Positions 1 through 10,070 of a stretch of DNA of 64,000 nt are shown one piece after another. Within the stretch, counting starts at the first letter, position 1. Every line of letters begins with the position of its first letter. The position numbers and the translations under genes are program-made. This DNA comes from Lunularia cruciata. Lineage: Eukaryota; Streptophyta; Marchantiopsida; Lunulariales; Lunulariaceae. The notes beneath the pieces were generated by a model that was given only the letters and a program-made list of their open reading frames with translations, had not been told where the DNA came from and did not search any database. Location of the stretch: the NCBI GenBank assembly GCA_948567375.1, contig OX419757.1:69378001-69442000 (forward strand), written 5' to 3'.

Positions 1-1120
1 ACTCTGATTTACCTCAAATTGTAGGCTTTTCTCCTTCTTTGCTTCTTCTTGGCTTGATACCCTTCTTCTCAACCACAATTGTCATATTAGAATAGATTCT
101 TCACTCCTCAAACTTCCACTCTCTCCTTCTTCTCAGTCTCGCCTCATACATTGCCTTTCTTCTCAAACAAACACCTTGCTGAATGATCACCCTCTTCTCC
201 TCCTTCTTTGGAACTTAATCTTCTTGTTTCAGGTTACATTCAGTTGCTATCTCCATCTTTTCTTCTTCCTCCTCTAGTATTGGCTTCGTCTCCACACCAT
301 CTTCACTCTCACTGCTTGCTTCACCACTCTGCAATGTGAATTTAAGTTCCTACTCCTTCTCTGAGTCCTCTGATTTGTACTTGACTTTGCCTTCTGATTC
401 TTTGTCTAACGATGCAATTACCACCAAGTCTTTCTTCGGGTTCATCTTTCTAGTCTTCCAAGGTCTCATCACCACAACTTCCTCTCCTTCTCATTGACTC
501 CTCTTCTTTGGCTTCAGAGTATTCACCTTCAACTGCATGCTTTGCCCCGTCTGCGTGTAGTACTCATCGCTGCTTCTAATCTGCAGAATGTATTGCTGCT
601 CCTCCGCATCAGCATCTCTTCTCAAATCGGGATTGAAGTGCAACACCATCTTGTGTCTCTCTGCCACATTCAGCAAATTTAATCCCAAATAAAAGTGGGC
701 TGCAAATGGCACAATGTGGTGTGGAGGCAACTTGTCCCACAAGTTCCACACCATTTGTCTCATATGCTGATGAAAGCACTTTGCCAATTGATTGGCTCTC
801 TTGCAAACATCTTATGGAAGAACACCGCTTGATGCTTCATCACATAAGTAGTTCACTTTGGCTTCAAGATAGCCATCATTGCCGCTATGATGCCTCTCCT
901 CATAAGGTCCTTGTAGCTCTCAACTTTGTAGCCATTCTTCCTACGCTTTGAAGAAAAGGCATCTCTCACCTCTTGGGTTTCTTCAGCTACTTCTCCTTTC
1001 CCCAAGAATGTAGCTCCCTGCTCTTCACCCTCCTCTCTTCTGAGTACTAACCTCCAATCTGACTCTATCCAGCAAGCTAAATTTCCTCTCGTACTTTCTT
1101 CCTCATGTCCATCAAGACAT
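1..1120 (-). pseudogene. A1 ORF, middle part (family-A LTR protein)
   Basis: Read on the minus strand, this continues the family-A protein after the A2 insertion. It covers the segment after the CLDG motif, the KNGYKVESYKD block, the conserved RQMVWNLWDK / PHHIVPFAAHFYLGLNLLN block (about 640-780), the QQYILQIRSSDEYY block (about 560-610) and the start of the acidic region (1-490). Several frame changes and stops are present, for example between 787 and 853. Function is unknown. I recognise it only by alignment to the other copies in this window. Confidence 0.7.
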
Positions 1121-1506
1121 TGTGGTGCCCACATTTTTTGTTTTTTTCCAAAATAGAGAAGAAGAAGTGTATAGAGAAGTCAGATTGCACCTGTATGGCC
1201 AAAGAAGGTGAAGAAAAGGGTCTTCGGGATGAAACCTGAAGTAAAGTGACTTCGGGTCATAAGGCAAAGTACTCGGAAATGGCTTTTCAGCATACAACCT
1301 GAAGTAAGGAGTCTTCATATCGAGGGAAGCTCAACCCGAGGTGAAGTCAGTCTAACAACCTTTCGTCAGGGCAAAAAATTCAAGAAGGGACCGTTCAAAA
1401 CCGGCCACCCATACGCGTGAAGTACAATTGATAGTGATAGGTGCATGGAGGAGGTGTGATTTCTTGGTAGAAACTCGAATTGATGAGAGACAAAGAAAGT
1501 GCAACT

Positions 1507-1516
1507 CTATAAAAAT
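1507..1516 (+). promoter_or_regulatory. Internal TATA box of A2 (candidate promoter of the LTR-borne ORF)
   Basis: CTATAAAAAT lies about 160 bp upstream of the probable ATG at 1673. The same box is kept in other copies: A3 at about 14927-14936 (reverse strand, ctataaaaattggg), A4 at about 18172-18180 (ccataaaaatc), A7 near 31123-31133 and A-out near 56690-56700. Its position suggests a short leader of about 130 bp for an mRNA encoding the ORF. This is inferred from spacing and conservation only. Confidence 0.5.
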
Positions 1517-1672
1517 TGGGCTCACGACGAAGCAATGTAGAGCAATTTTCCTTTGCCGTTGAGAAGTCATCTTGTAGGTGATTGTGGGAAGGGAAATAGA
1601 GTTGAAGACGCGCTAGTGTGTAAGGGAGAAGTCAAGAGAGTGAAACCAAGACATAGTGAGAAAGTAGGAGAG

Positions 1673-4105
1673 ATGGGAGGAGGAAAGAAGAACTCCAAAT
1701 TTGTAGTGAGGAATCATGCAATTCGGAGGTTAGACATAATCTCAAGAATAGAAGTCTTGAGCCGACTTTGGATTACGTTCTTGGCATGGAACTGGAATGT
1801 TAGTTTTCCAGGTTTCATGACTGAGATCATCAAGAGCAAGTGTCTTGATGGGCCCAAGGAAGAAGGGAAGAGAGGAAATCCGGCTTGCTGGACAAAGTCA
1901 GATTGGAGATAAGTACTCAGAAAAGAGGCAGGCGTAGAGCAGGGTGCCACGTTCTTGGGGAAGGGAGAGATAGCCGAGGAAACCCAAGAAGTGAGGGATG
2001 CATTCTCTTCAAAGCAGACGAAGAATAGATACAAGGTTGAGAGTTACAAGAATCTAGTGAAGAGAGGGATCGTGAGTGCTCTCATGGCCATCCTGAAGCC
2101 GGAGAGGACGACATATATGATGAAACACCAAGCGGTGTTCTTTCACAAATTCTTTGCAGGAGAACCAATCAATTGGGCGAGGTGCTTCCATGGAAGGACG
2201 CGACAAATGGTGTGGAATTTGCGGGATAAGTCACCTCCACATTACATTGTGCCGTTTGCAGCACACTTTTACCTCGGGTTAAATTTGCTCAACTCGGTGG
2301 AGCGAACTTGAATGGTGTTGCATTTCCATCCCGACTTAAGAAGAGAAGTCGATTTAGAGGAGCAGCAATACATCCTTCAAATCCAAAGCACAGATGAGTA
2401 CTACAAGAAGACGGGGAAGAACATGGAGATAGAAGCGAGTACTCCAAAATCAAAGAAGCAAAGTTGGCAAGCCAAAGCCGAAGACAAGACAAAACCTCAA
2501 AAGACCAGGAGAGGAAACCCAAAGCAAGGCATGGTAGTGATTGAGTCAGAAGAAGAAGACTCGGAAGGTGAAGCCGAGTGCAAGTCTGAAGACTCAGAAT
2601 GCAAGGAGGAACCCAAGCTAACGCTACAAAGTGGAGATATGAGTAGTGACAGCGATGAAGGTGGAGAAATGACGTCGGTGCTAGCTACGGCAGAGGAGGA
2701 AGAAGAAGTGCAGGCGGAGATCGAGGCCGAGGATAACACAAAGTTGGAGGATGAGATACTTGAGCCCGAAGAGAAGAAGATCGCAATTCAGAGACAAGTT
2801 TGCTCAAGATCCAAGCCGATGTGTGAAGAGGGGCCAAGTAAGGTGAAAGAAGAAGTGAATGAAAGCTCGGGAAGCGAGGCGTTAGTTCCGATACAAAGAC
2901 AGCAGAGACAAAGGCGAGTATCGGGCAAACACGAAGTGAGAAGGGAGATTGCGACGCAAGAAGAGATAGTTGCAAGTGATGGAGTGGAATACCTACGGGA
3001 GATCGTGTGTCCACTGTTGGTGAAATTGGAGCACAAGAAGAAGGAAATGCAGTCAACTCGTCTAGAAGTGAAGACTATGTTGCAAGTCTTATCAAGATTA
3101 GAAGAAGAGAACTCGGAGTTGAAGAAAATCATAACCCGAGGTGAGGAGGAAAGAGAAGTACCGCGAGGGGAGGTAGTAGTGAGGAATCAAGTAATTGAAG
3201 ACTTGAAGAGAGAAGTGATGTATCGAGAGGAGCTTGTTAAGAAGAGTGACATAGCGAGGGAGAGACAAGTAGCAGAGTATGAGATTTTGAAGCAACAGTT
3301 TGTTGATTCAAGAGTAGAACTTATCCATGCTATGGTGAGGGTAGTAGTGAAGGAACAAGAGCTCCATAGAGTCATGGAGAGCATAGAAGAGAAGAAGTAA
3401 CTCTAGCAAAGGGAGTTGGCAGTACGATATAGGGAAGAAGAGAGATTACGAGAGTTACTTCGTAATCAGGAGGAGAAGATTGAACAGAAGGAGAAGGAGA
3501 AAGAAACGGTGAAAGCCAAGTTTGAGGTAGAGTTGGCAATGTACACAGAGGATTGGCTTGCAGATTGGGAGCGAGAAAGAAAAATGTGATTGGAGACATT
3601 GAAGGAGATTGTCCTCCGGATGAACGCAATGTTAAGTACAGAGGCCAGCGTTCAGATTGAAGAAACAAGGCTGCACAAGTTGAAATTGTTGGTGTAGGAG
3701 ACGAGGCAAAGACAGGTGAAAGACACTGATTTGAATGCCTTCTTGATCAGTCTAAGAACTCATGTAGATAGGAAGATATTAGAGGTAGAAGATAATATCA
3801 TGATTAGATTAGATTTAGTAAAGTTGGAGATAGACAAGCTTCGGAAGGATGTTAGAGCCAAACCTGAAGTAGATGAAGTAGGAGTGTAGATGACTTTGGA
3901 GTTAGCAATAGAGACATTAGAGAAGAGTGGGTCAGGAGATAAGGAGTTAGATAGATTACCCACTAGTGGAATTTCAGATCAGGAAAGAGAATTGCTGGAT
4001 CTGGTAGAAGAACTAGAAGTTGTGAAACCCAAAGACAGGGTAGTAGGAAGTAAATTTACTCCGGGTTTGAAAGCCGATGATGAAGTAGACATCGGATCGG
4101 AGTAG
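1673..4105 (+). pseudogene. Family-A LTR protein, full-length reading frame with nonsense mutations
   Basis: The whole region stays in one frame, 811 codons from ATG 1673 (MGGGKKN) to the TAG at 4103. It is broken only by point stops at 1910, 2309, 3398, 3404, 3587, 3695 and 3887. Compared with other copies most of these come from CAA, CAG, CGA or TGG codons. An in-frame ATG-proximal region continues upstream to 1553, but 1673 has the better start context. Layout by residue: basic N-terminal part (1-70), a conserved block with RQMVWNLRDK and IVPFAAHFYLGLNLLN (about 175-210), an acidic Ser/Glu-rich stretch (about 290-370), and a long charged coiled coil (about 440-730) with heptads such as RLEEENSELKK. 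The C-terminus is DEVDIGS. No RT, integrase or zinc knuckle is seen. Family unknown. The N-terminal block is faintly like plant mobile/transposon-associated domains, a guess only. Confidence 0.75.
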
Positions 4106-4221
4106 TAACAGTTTTGAGATATGAAGAGGCAGATATGAAGAGGTGCATTGTCATTTCGGATCTCCAAGTTAGAAGAGTTGTTGTAGAACGGTATAGTTGT
4201 TAGAACTGTCGATTGTTTCAC

Positions 4222-4229
4222 TATTTAAG
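4222..4229 (+). promoter_or_regulatory. Downstream TATA-like box of A2 (candidate U3/R promoter)
   Basis: TATTTAAG within ctatttaagagtggcatt lies 117 bp after the ORF stop. It is conserved in every copy that keeps this part: 20888-20895 in A4, 34753-34760 in A9, and reverse strand about 28376-28383 in A7. If the unit is an LTR, this box would start the genomic RNA. The 3.1 kb upstream, including the ORF, would then be U3, and the last 650 bp R plus U5. Inference from position. Confidence 0.45.
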
Positions 4230-4891
4230 AGTGGCATTCGCAGTCAGATGTTGTTCAGTGCTCATCATTTCTGAGAATAGATAAAGCAAAGTGTTGTGAA
4301 GCAGTGCTCGTTGCTTAAGCTTGATTCTGAGTATCAACTTTGTGTTTGTAGTTGTGAGTGTGTGGAGAAATTCAAAGTGCAAGTCAAAGTGCTTGTTGGA
4401 TGTTGGATTCTGTAGCCTTGATCTTCATTCTTTGTGCTTGATCCTGAGTGAAGTGCAATTGAAGCAATGCCTTGACAGATCTGAGAGGAATTGTAGTGTT
4501 AGTAGTATTCTACATTTGTGAGTGTAGTGCGAAGTTGATGTGAATTTATTTTGTGCCTTCAGTGGAGGGGTGGAACACAATTCTGAGGTGAAGTCATTTT
4601 GCAGTGAAGGGCCGTTTTTGAGAGAGTCTGAATCATCACAATCAAGATTGTTTGGAAAGAATTGATGGAGTTGTGATTAAGGAGTGCTTATTTGTGACAA
4701 GACTGTGAGTCTGTGCTTGTTACTCTCTTCTGGGTGTGGTTTCTACCTAAGAGATTAAAGAAGAACTCAAGAAGAACTACATTGTTACTGTTTGACTTCA
4801 TATTTGACCAATTCTGACTTGTATCTCTGCGGAACAAACTTTACTTACCTGATTACCGCAAAAGTGATATTTGCCGGGTTGTCATAGACAT

Positions 4892-5056
4892 TTACTCTCG
4901 ATGATCTCAGTCATAACCTGGAAAACAAAGGTTCCAATTTTGTGCCATGAATGTGATCCAAAGCTTGCTCAAGACTTCTATTCTTGCGATCACATCTAAT
5001 TGCCAAATCGCATGATTTCTCTCTACAAATTTTGAGTTCTTCTTCCCACCTCCCAT
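4892..5056 (-). pseudogene. A1 ORF, N-terminal part
   Basis: Minus-strand start of the A1 protein: ATG at 5056 (MGGGKKNSKF), then the RNHAIWQLDVIARIEVL block. It is cut by the A2 insertion at the GACAT duplication (4887-4891) and resumes at 1120. Upstream on the minus strand the leader has the TATA-like cactataagatttggg, near 5240. Confidence 0.7.
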
Positions 5057-5464
5057 CTTACTCTCTTCCTCTCTAGGTTGATGGCTACTCTTCCTACTGA
5101 CTCTTGGACTTACTCTCCTGACTTCCTCTCTACATACCAACGCGTCTCTTACTACACTTCCTTTCCCACGATCTCTCTCAAGACGACTCCTTAATAGTGA
5201 TGGAAAATCACTTATCATCTCTTTGTCTCTATCCCAAATCTTATAGTGGCACACGTCCTTCATCTTGACACAGTGATCAAACTGAGTTTTCCATGAAGGT
5301 GAGTTCTTCACTTTGAGTTTCTACCAAGAATCACACCTCTTTCATGCTCTTGTCATTGTCAATTTTCCCCCGCTCATAGACCAACCATTTTTGTGTGTAG
5401 TACCTTCTTGAATGTCCAACCCCAAAGGAAAGTTATTGCACTATCCTTGCCTTGGGTTGAGCAC

Positions 5465-6214
5465 TGTAATACTCCGAGGATAGGAGACCTGAAGAGAAAG
5501 ACACCATGAGAAACACACTCTTTCACACTCAAACTCCGATGCCCCAAAGGAGCACTTCTCTTTATTATATAGGCAAAGCGGATCTCCTCCAATGAAGCTC
5601 CACCATAGGATTAGGTACATAGATAGGTGACATGTCAGCAAGCTCCACCCTTGGATTACTTACTTGGATGGGTGACATGTTGGTCCTGGTCCTATCTGGT
5701 TGGTCAAACAAGCTTTAACCGGGGGGAATCTTTTATGGAATCTTCCTGTAGGAATCTCAGAATCACGTGGGTGAGGTAACATTGGAAAGCTCTTGACAAG
5801 ACAAAGCAGGGAGAGGGAAGGCCAGCCTATCCTCTATTGGGGGGAATTTGCACATTTTCAAGGCCTAATTCATCAGTTTAGGCCTCCAAAATTGCCTTCA
5901 AAGATTTCAGGCATATTTCTCTTCCAACTTTATTAGTAGAAGCCCCCTTTTGGTGATACCTCTTTCTGATCTATTCAGTCCACCCTATGTAACATCCTTC
6001 CAGATGTTACCAACCCAATTCTCACCTTCAAATGATATGTCTAGCTATTGGTTCTAAGGTTTTCAAATCTATTTTGGTTTTTTGCCCTATTAGTAGAAGT
6101 ACCCTTTTGGTGATACTTCTATCTGATCTATTTTGACCATCATGTATATATCATTCCAGATGTTACCAAACCAAATTTCACATCTAGATCATATGGCTAG
6201 CTCTTGGTATTACA
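5465..6214 (-). repeat. G 3' LTR
   Basis: 750 bp, TGTAATACTCC..GGTATTACA as read on the plus strand. It matches 21768-22520 throughout, with scattered substitutions. The part from about 5931 holds a diverged tandem duplication with a period near 158 bp (tattagtaga at 5931 and 6089), also present in the other LTR. It therefore predates this insertion. Confidence 0.93.
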
Positions 6215-6228
6215 AACCTCTCTCTTTT
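6215..6228 (-). other. G polypurine tract
   Basis: Minus-strand aaaaagagagaggtt directly abuts the TGTAATACC start of the 3' LTR. It is the expected plus-strand primer of an LTR retrotransposon. Confidence 0.75.
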
Positions 6229-6410
6229 TAAGACGCAATGTCCTCGTTGTGCAACTGTTGCTCAAATGCTTGCACCAACACCAGTGCATGTGTCAAATTG
6301 GCAGCGGGTTCCCAGGTTGCTTCATAGAGGGAGTAACCTTTCCATTGGACAAGATAATCCACCCGTGGACGACGAGTACCATGCATGCATTTTTGGAGAA
6401 TATGCTCCAC
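6228..6410 (-). pseudogene. G chromodomain (C-terminus of Pol)
   Basis: Minus-strand peptide with VEHILQKCMHGTRRP, DYLVQWKGYSLYEATWEP and a final acidic helix. These are the aromatic and WKGY..ATWEP signatures of the integrase-linked chromodomain of plant chromoviruses. Such domains steer integration by binding modified histone tails (family knowledge). The linker between integrase core and chromodomain (6411-6732) is recognisable but has several stops and holds nothing else. Confidence 0.8.
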
Positions 6411-6732
6411 TTCATATTCCTTGTTGCCATCAACGAGTGTCAGACAAGGTCAAATGTCTTGTGTGGAATGACCCAAGCCTGATCGGGGAGATATCTACAT
6501 AGTAGGGAAACATGGAACACTGGATGGATATTTATGTGTGGTGGTAGCTCAAGGTGATAGGCCACAACGCCGACTCAATGGAGAATTAAGAAAGACCCAA
6601 TAAAATGAGGTTTGAGCTTACGAGGTCCCACTAATGTGAGGTTGGTTGTCGATAGCCACACCTGATCCCAACATTGAACTCCATGTGCCTACGGTGTGCA
6701 TCAGCATATTGCTTCTGGTGATTTTGTGTAAT

Positions 6733-7769
6733 CTATAATTTGTGCTTAGTGCTTTCCACCCTTTGTTGGATTCTAGAAACAAATGTGTTAACTGCATCGA
6801 CCTTGGTAACCACCGGATGGATCTTAATCAAGTTGGAAGGTGTGAAAGGATGCTCACCATACATGAGGAAGAACGGAGTGACCTGGGTGAATGCATTCAC
6901 TGAATTGTTGTAAGCAAATTCCACCAACGGAAGTAGGGTGTCCCACCTCTCTTGCTCTTCTAAGGTGAAGCCGCATAACATGTCTTCAATAGTGCGATTA
7001 GCCCGCTCTATTTGTCCATCTATTTGTGGGTGGTGAGCTATGGACATGGCTAACTTGGTTTTGAAGAAACCAAAGAGGGTGCACCAAAACAAACTGGTGA
7101 ATTGAGTACCCCTATTGGTGATGAGTACTCGAGACAAGCCATGGTGAGAGAAGACTGCATCTAAGTATAATTGAGCAAGTTGTGGAGCGGTCACCTCCTT
7201 GGTGGTAGGGCGTACATGGATCATTTTGCTGAGCCGGTCCACAAAGACCACGATGGAGTCGAATCCTGATGTGGTCTTGGGTAATTCACAGACGAGATCC
7301 ATACACACCTGTTCCCAATGTTGTGTAGGAGTGGGGAGAGGTTGAGGAGCCCTGCAGGAGCTTGATTAGAAGCTTTGTTTTGTTGACAAAGTAAGCAACT
7401 GTGCATGTAGTCCATCACATCGTTGCTCATCTTGGGCCAATAGTAATGGCGTTGGACTACATCCAAGATCTTGTCCACTCCAACATGACCTGCAATGGCC
7501 AAATCATGACATTTTGCTAGAATGGTGGTGTGCAATTCTGGGACATTTGGAATCCATAATTTGCCATCACAAAAGGTGAGTCCTTGGGTGTTGGTGACGC
7601 CTTTGGATGATTGCCCTTCTACAATCTGTGGATCAGTTTTTGTAGCCGCCAGAATCTCTAGCCAAAATTTAGGGTTAATTTGAACCTCTACCACCAAGTT
7701 GTTTGCCATTGGCATGCGGGTGAACGCATCTGAAAGTTGCTTCTTACCTTCAACATAGGTGATTGTCAT
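6733..7769 (-). pseudogene. G integrase: zinc-binding and catalytic core
   Basis: Minus strand. The N-terminal HHCC domain is at about 7360-7540 (HDLAIAGHVGVDK..CLLCQQNKASNQ). The frame then changes near 7300. The core follows (6733-7308) with MDLVCELP, FVDRLSKMIHV, ITNRGTQF and HHPQIDGQIERANR. The second catalytic Asp, normally in SDRG, is Asn here (TNRG), so this copy is catalytically dead as well as frameshifted. Confidence 0.88.
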
Positions 7770-7784
7770 GTTGAAGCATTGTCA

Positions 7785-8657
7785 TCACTCTGCCCATTGA
7801 ATTTGGTGACGAGATAGATCCTTCTGCGTTGCAAGGTAGACTAAAGGTTTGTGGTCTGTCTCTACCACAAATGACTTCTTGCCCAAATAGTGCTTCCAAT
7901 GCTTGGTTGCCAGGACGATGGCCAACTCTTCTTGTTTTGTGGTATGGTAGTTGCGCTCTGCCGGTAACAAATTTTGAGAGAAATATGCAATGGGATGCCA
8001 TCCGTCATGCCACACTTGTTTTAAGACTGCTCCGATTGCTACGCCTGATGCATCTATAGCCAACTTGATTGGACGTTTTGGGTCATACCACTTCAAGATT
8101 GGTGCATGTAGCAAGGCAGCTTTCAATTCTTGAAAGGCCAACTCTTGTGCGGCTCTCCATGTCCACTTCCTCTCCTTGCCAAGTAGTGTTGTTAAAGGCT
8201 GTGCAACCTTGGAGAAGTCCTTGACAAATCGACGATAGAATCCTATCTAACCCAAGAAGCTCTTGAGTTGAGTCTGGGGCACTCCATTTCTGAATGACCT
8301 CTATTTTATCTGTCAATACTTGAATACCCTCTGCACTTACTCTATGCCCCAAGTAGTCTACTTCAGACTTACCAAACTCATACTTTGAGATTTTGGCATA
8401 CAATCAATTTTGTCTTAGAATCTGGAGGACTTCTCATAGATGTTGTCTGTGTTCTGTCATCGTGCTACTGTATACTAAGATGTCATCCAAGAAGATGATG
8501 ATAGACTTATCCAAATATGGACGAAATATGTCACTCATTAGACTCATGAAAGTGGCCGGTGCATTGGTGAGACCAAAAGGCATCACTAGATACTCAAAGT
8601 GGCCATACTTGGTTCAAAAGGCAGTCTTGTACACATCCTCCTCTACAATTTGGATTT
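7785..8657 (-). pseudogene. G reverse transcriptase C-terminal half and RNase H
   Basis: Minus strand, resuming after the A3 insertion: [28 protein letters not shown], the catalytic FLDDILVYS (about 8475-8505), YLGHRVSAEGI, then RNase H with IDASGVAIGAVL, ERNYHTTKQEELAIV and TDHKPLVYL. Stops and frame changes occur near 8225, 8400 and 8620. The catalytic YxDD-type motif (LDD) itself is intact. Confidence 0.9.
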
Positions 8658-10070
8658 TGTGACAACCCAACAAATATCACTTTTGCGGTAATCAGATAAG
8701 TAAAGTTCATTCCCGCAGAGATACTAGTCAGAAATGTCTAAATACAAAGTCAAAGTAACACTTGCAGTTCTTCTTGATTGCGTCTTTAATCTCTCAGGTA
8801 GAAACCACACCCAGAAGAGAGTAACAAGCACTGATTCAGTCTTGTCACAAATTCACACTCCTTAATCAAAACTCCATCAATTCTTTCCAAACAATCTTGA
8901 TTGTGATGATTCAGGCTCTCTCAAAAATGGCACTTCACTACAAAACGACTTCACCTCAAAATTGTGTTCCACCCCTCCACTGAAGGCACAACTTCCTCGA
9001 TCGAAATTGCTTCACATCAACCTCGCATTGCACTCACAAATGTAGAATACTACCAACACTACAATTCCTCTCAGATCTGTCAAGGCATTGCTCTGATTTC
9101 ACTTCATTCAAGATCAAACACACATAATGAAGATCAAGGCTGCGAAATCCAACATCCAACAAACACACTGACTTGCACTTTGAATTTCTCCATACACTCA
9201 CAAACACAATTGCAAAGCTCATACTCAGAATCAAGCTTAAGCAACGAGCACTGCTTCACATCACTTTGCTTTATCTATTCTCAGAATTATGAGCACTAAA
9301 CAACATAAGACTACGAATGCCACTCTTAAATAGTGAAGCAATCGACAATTATCTTCCTAATGCACCTCTTCCTTATCACTCTACAAACCTACAGATCCGA
9401 AATGACAATGCACCTCTTCATATTTGCCTATTCAAATCTCAAATTGGTTATTAATACGATCCGATGTCTACTTCTTCCTCGGCTTTCAAACCCGATCCTG
9501 AAGTAATTGTACTTCCTATTGCTCTGTCCTCGGGTTTCATATCTCCTACATCTTCTACCAGATCCAACAATTCTCTTTCCTGATCTGAAATTTCACTAGT
9601 GGGTAATCTATCTAACTCCTTATCTGCTGACCCACTCTTCTCTATTGTCTCCAATGGTAACTCTGAAGACATCTGCACTCCTACTTCATCTACTTCGGGT
9701 TTAGCTCTAACGTCTTTCCAAAGTTTATCTATCTCTAATTTTACTAGATCTAATTTAATCACAATATTGTCTTTGACTTCCAATATCTTCCTATCCACAT
9801 GAGTTCTGAGACTATTCAACAGCGCATTCAAATTGGTATCCTTAGCTTGTCTCCTCCTCGTCTCCTGCACCAACAACTTCAACTCGTGCAGCCTTGTTTC
9901 TTCAATCCGAATACTGGCCTCTGTACTCAACATCGCATTCATCTTGATTACGATCTCCTTCAATGGCTCCAATCTCATCTTCCTTTCACGCTCTTGATCT
10001 GCAAGCCAATGTTTCTGTACATTGCCAACTCTACCTCGAACTCTGCTTTCACAGTTTCTTTCTCCTTCTC

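Larger units (their letters stand above)
1121..4886 (+). mobile_element. A2: complete family-A unit (probable solo LTR), 3766 bp
   Basis: Starts TGTGGTGCCCACATTTTTTG and ends CCGGGTTGTCATA. It is flanked by a perfect 5-bp duplication, GACAT at 1116-1120 and 4887-4891. Removing it restores the string catcaagacatttactctc, which is seen uninterrupted in A7 near 30790-30810. Layout: about 390 bp of leader with an internal TATA box, an ORF of about 810 codons, then about 780 bp of non-coding tail with a second TATA-like box. No second terminal repeat is present, and the ends equal those of the B LTRs, so a solo LTR is the simplest reading. A stand-alone element with 5-bp duplications is the alternative. 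Confidence 0.88.

Noticed and set aside
1121-4886. Family A as a DNA transposon with terminal inverted repeats
   Set aside because: TGTGGTACCC and TGACAACCCG share only about half their bases, the duplications are 5 bp, no transposase motif is seen, and the same ends border a PBS and PPT in element B.
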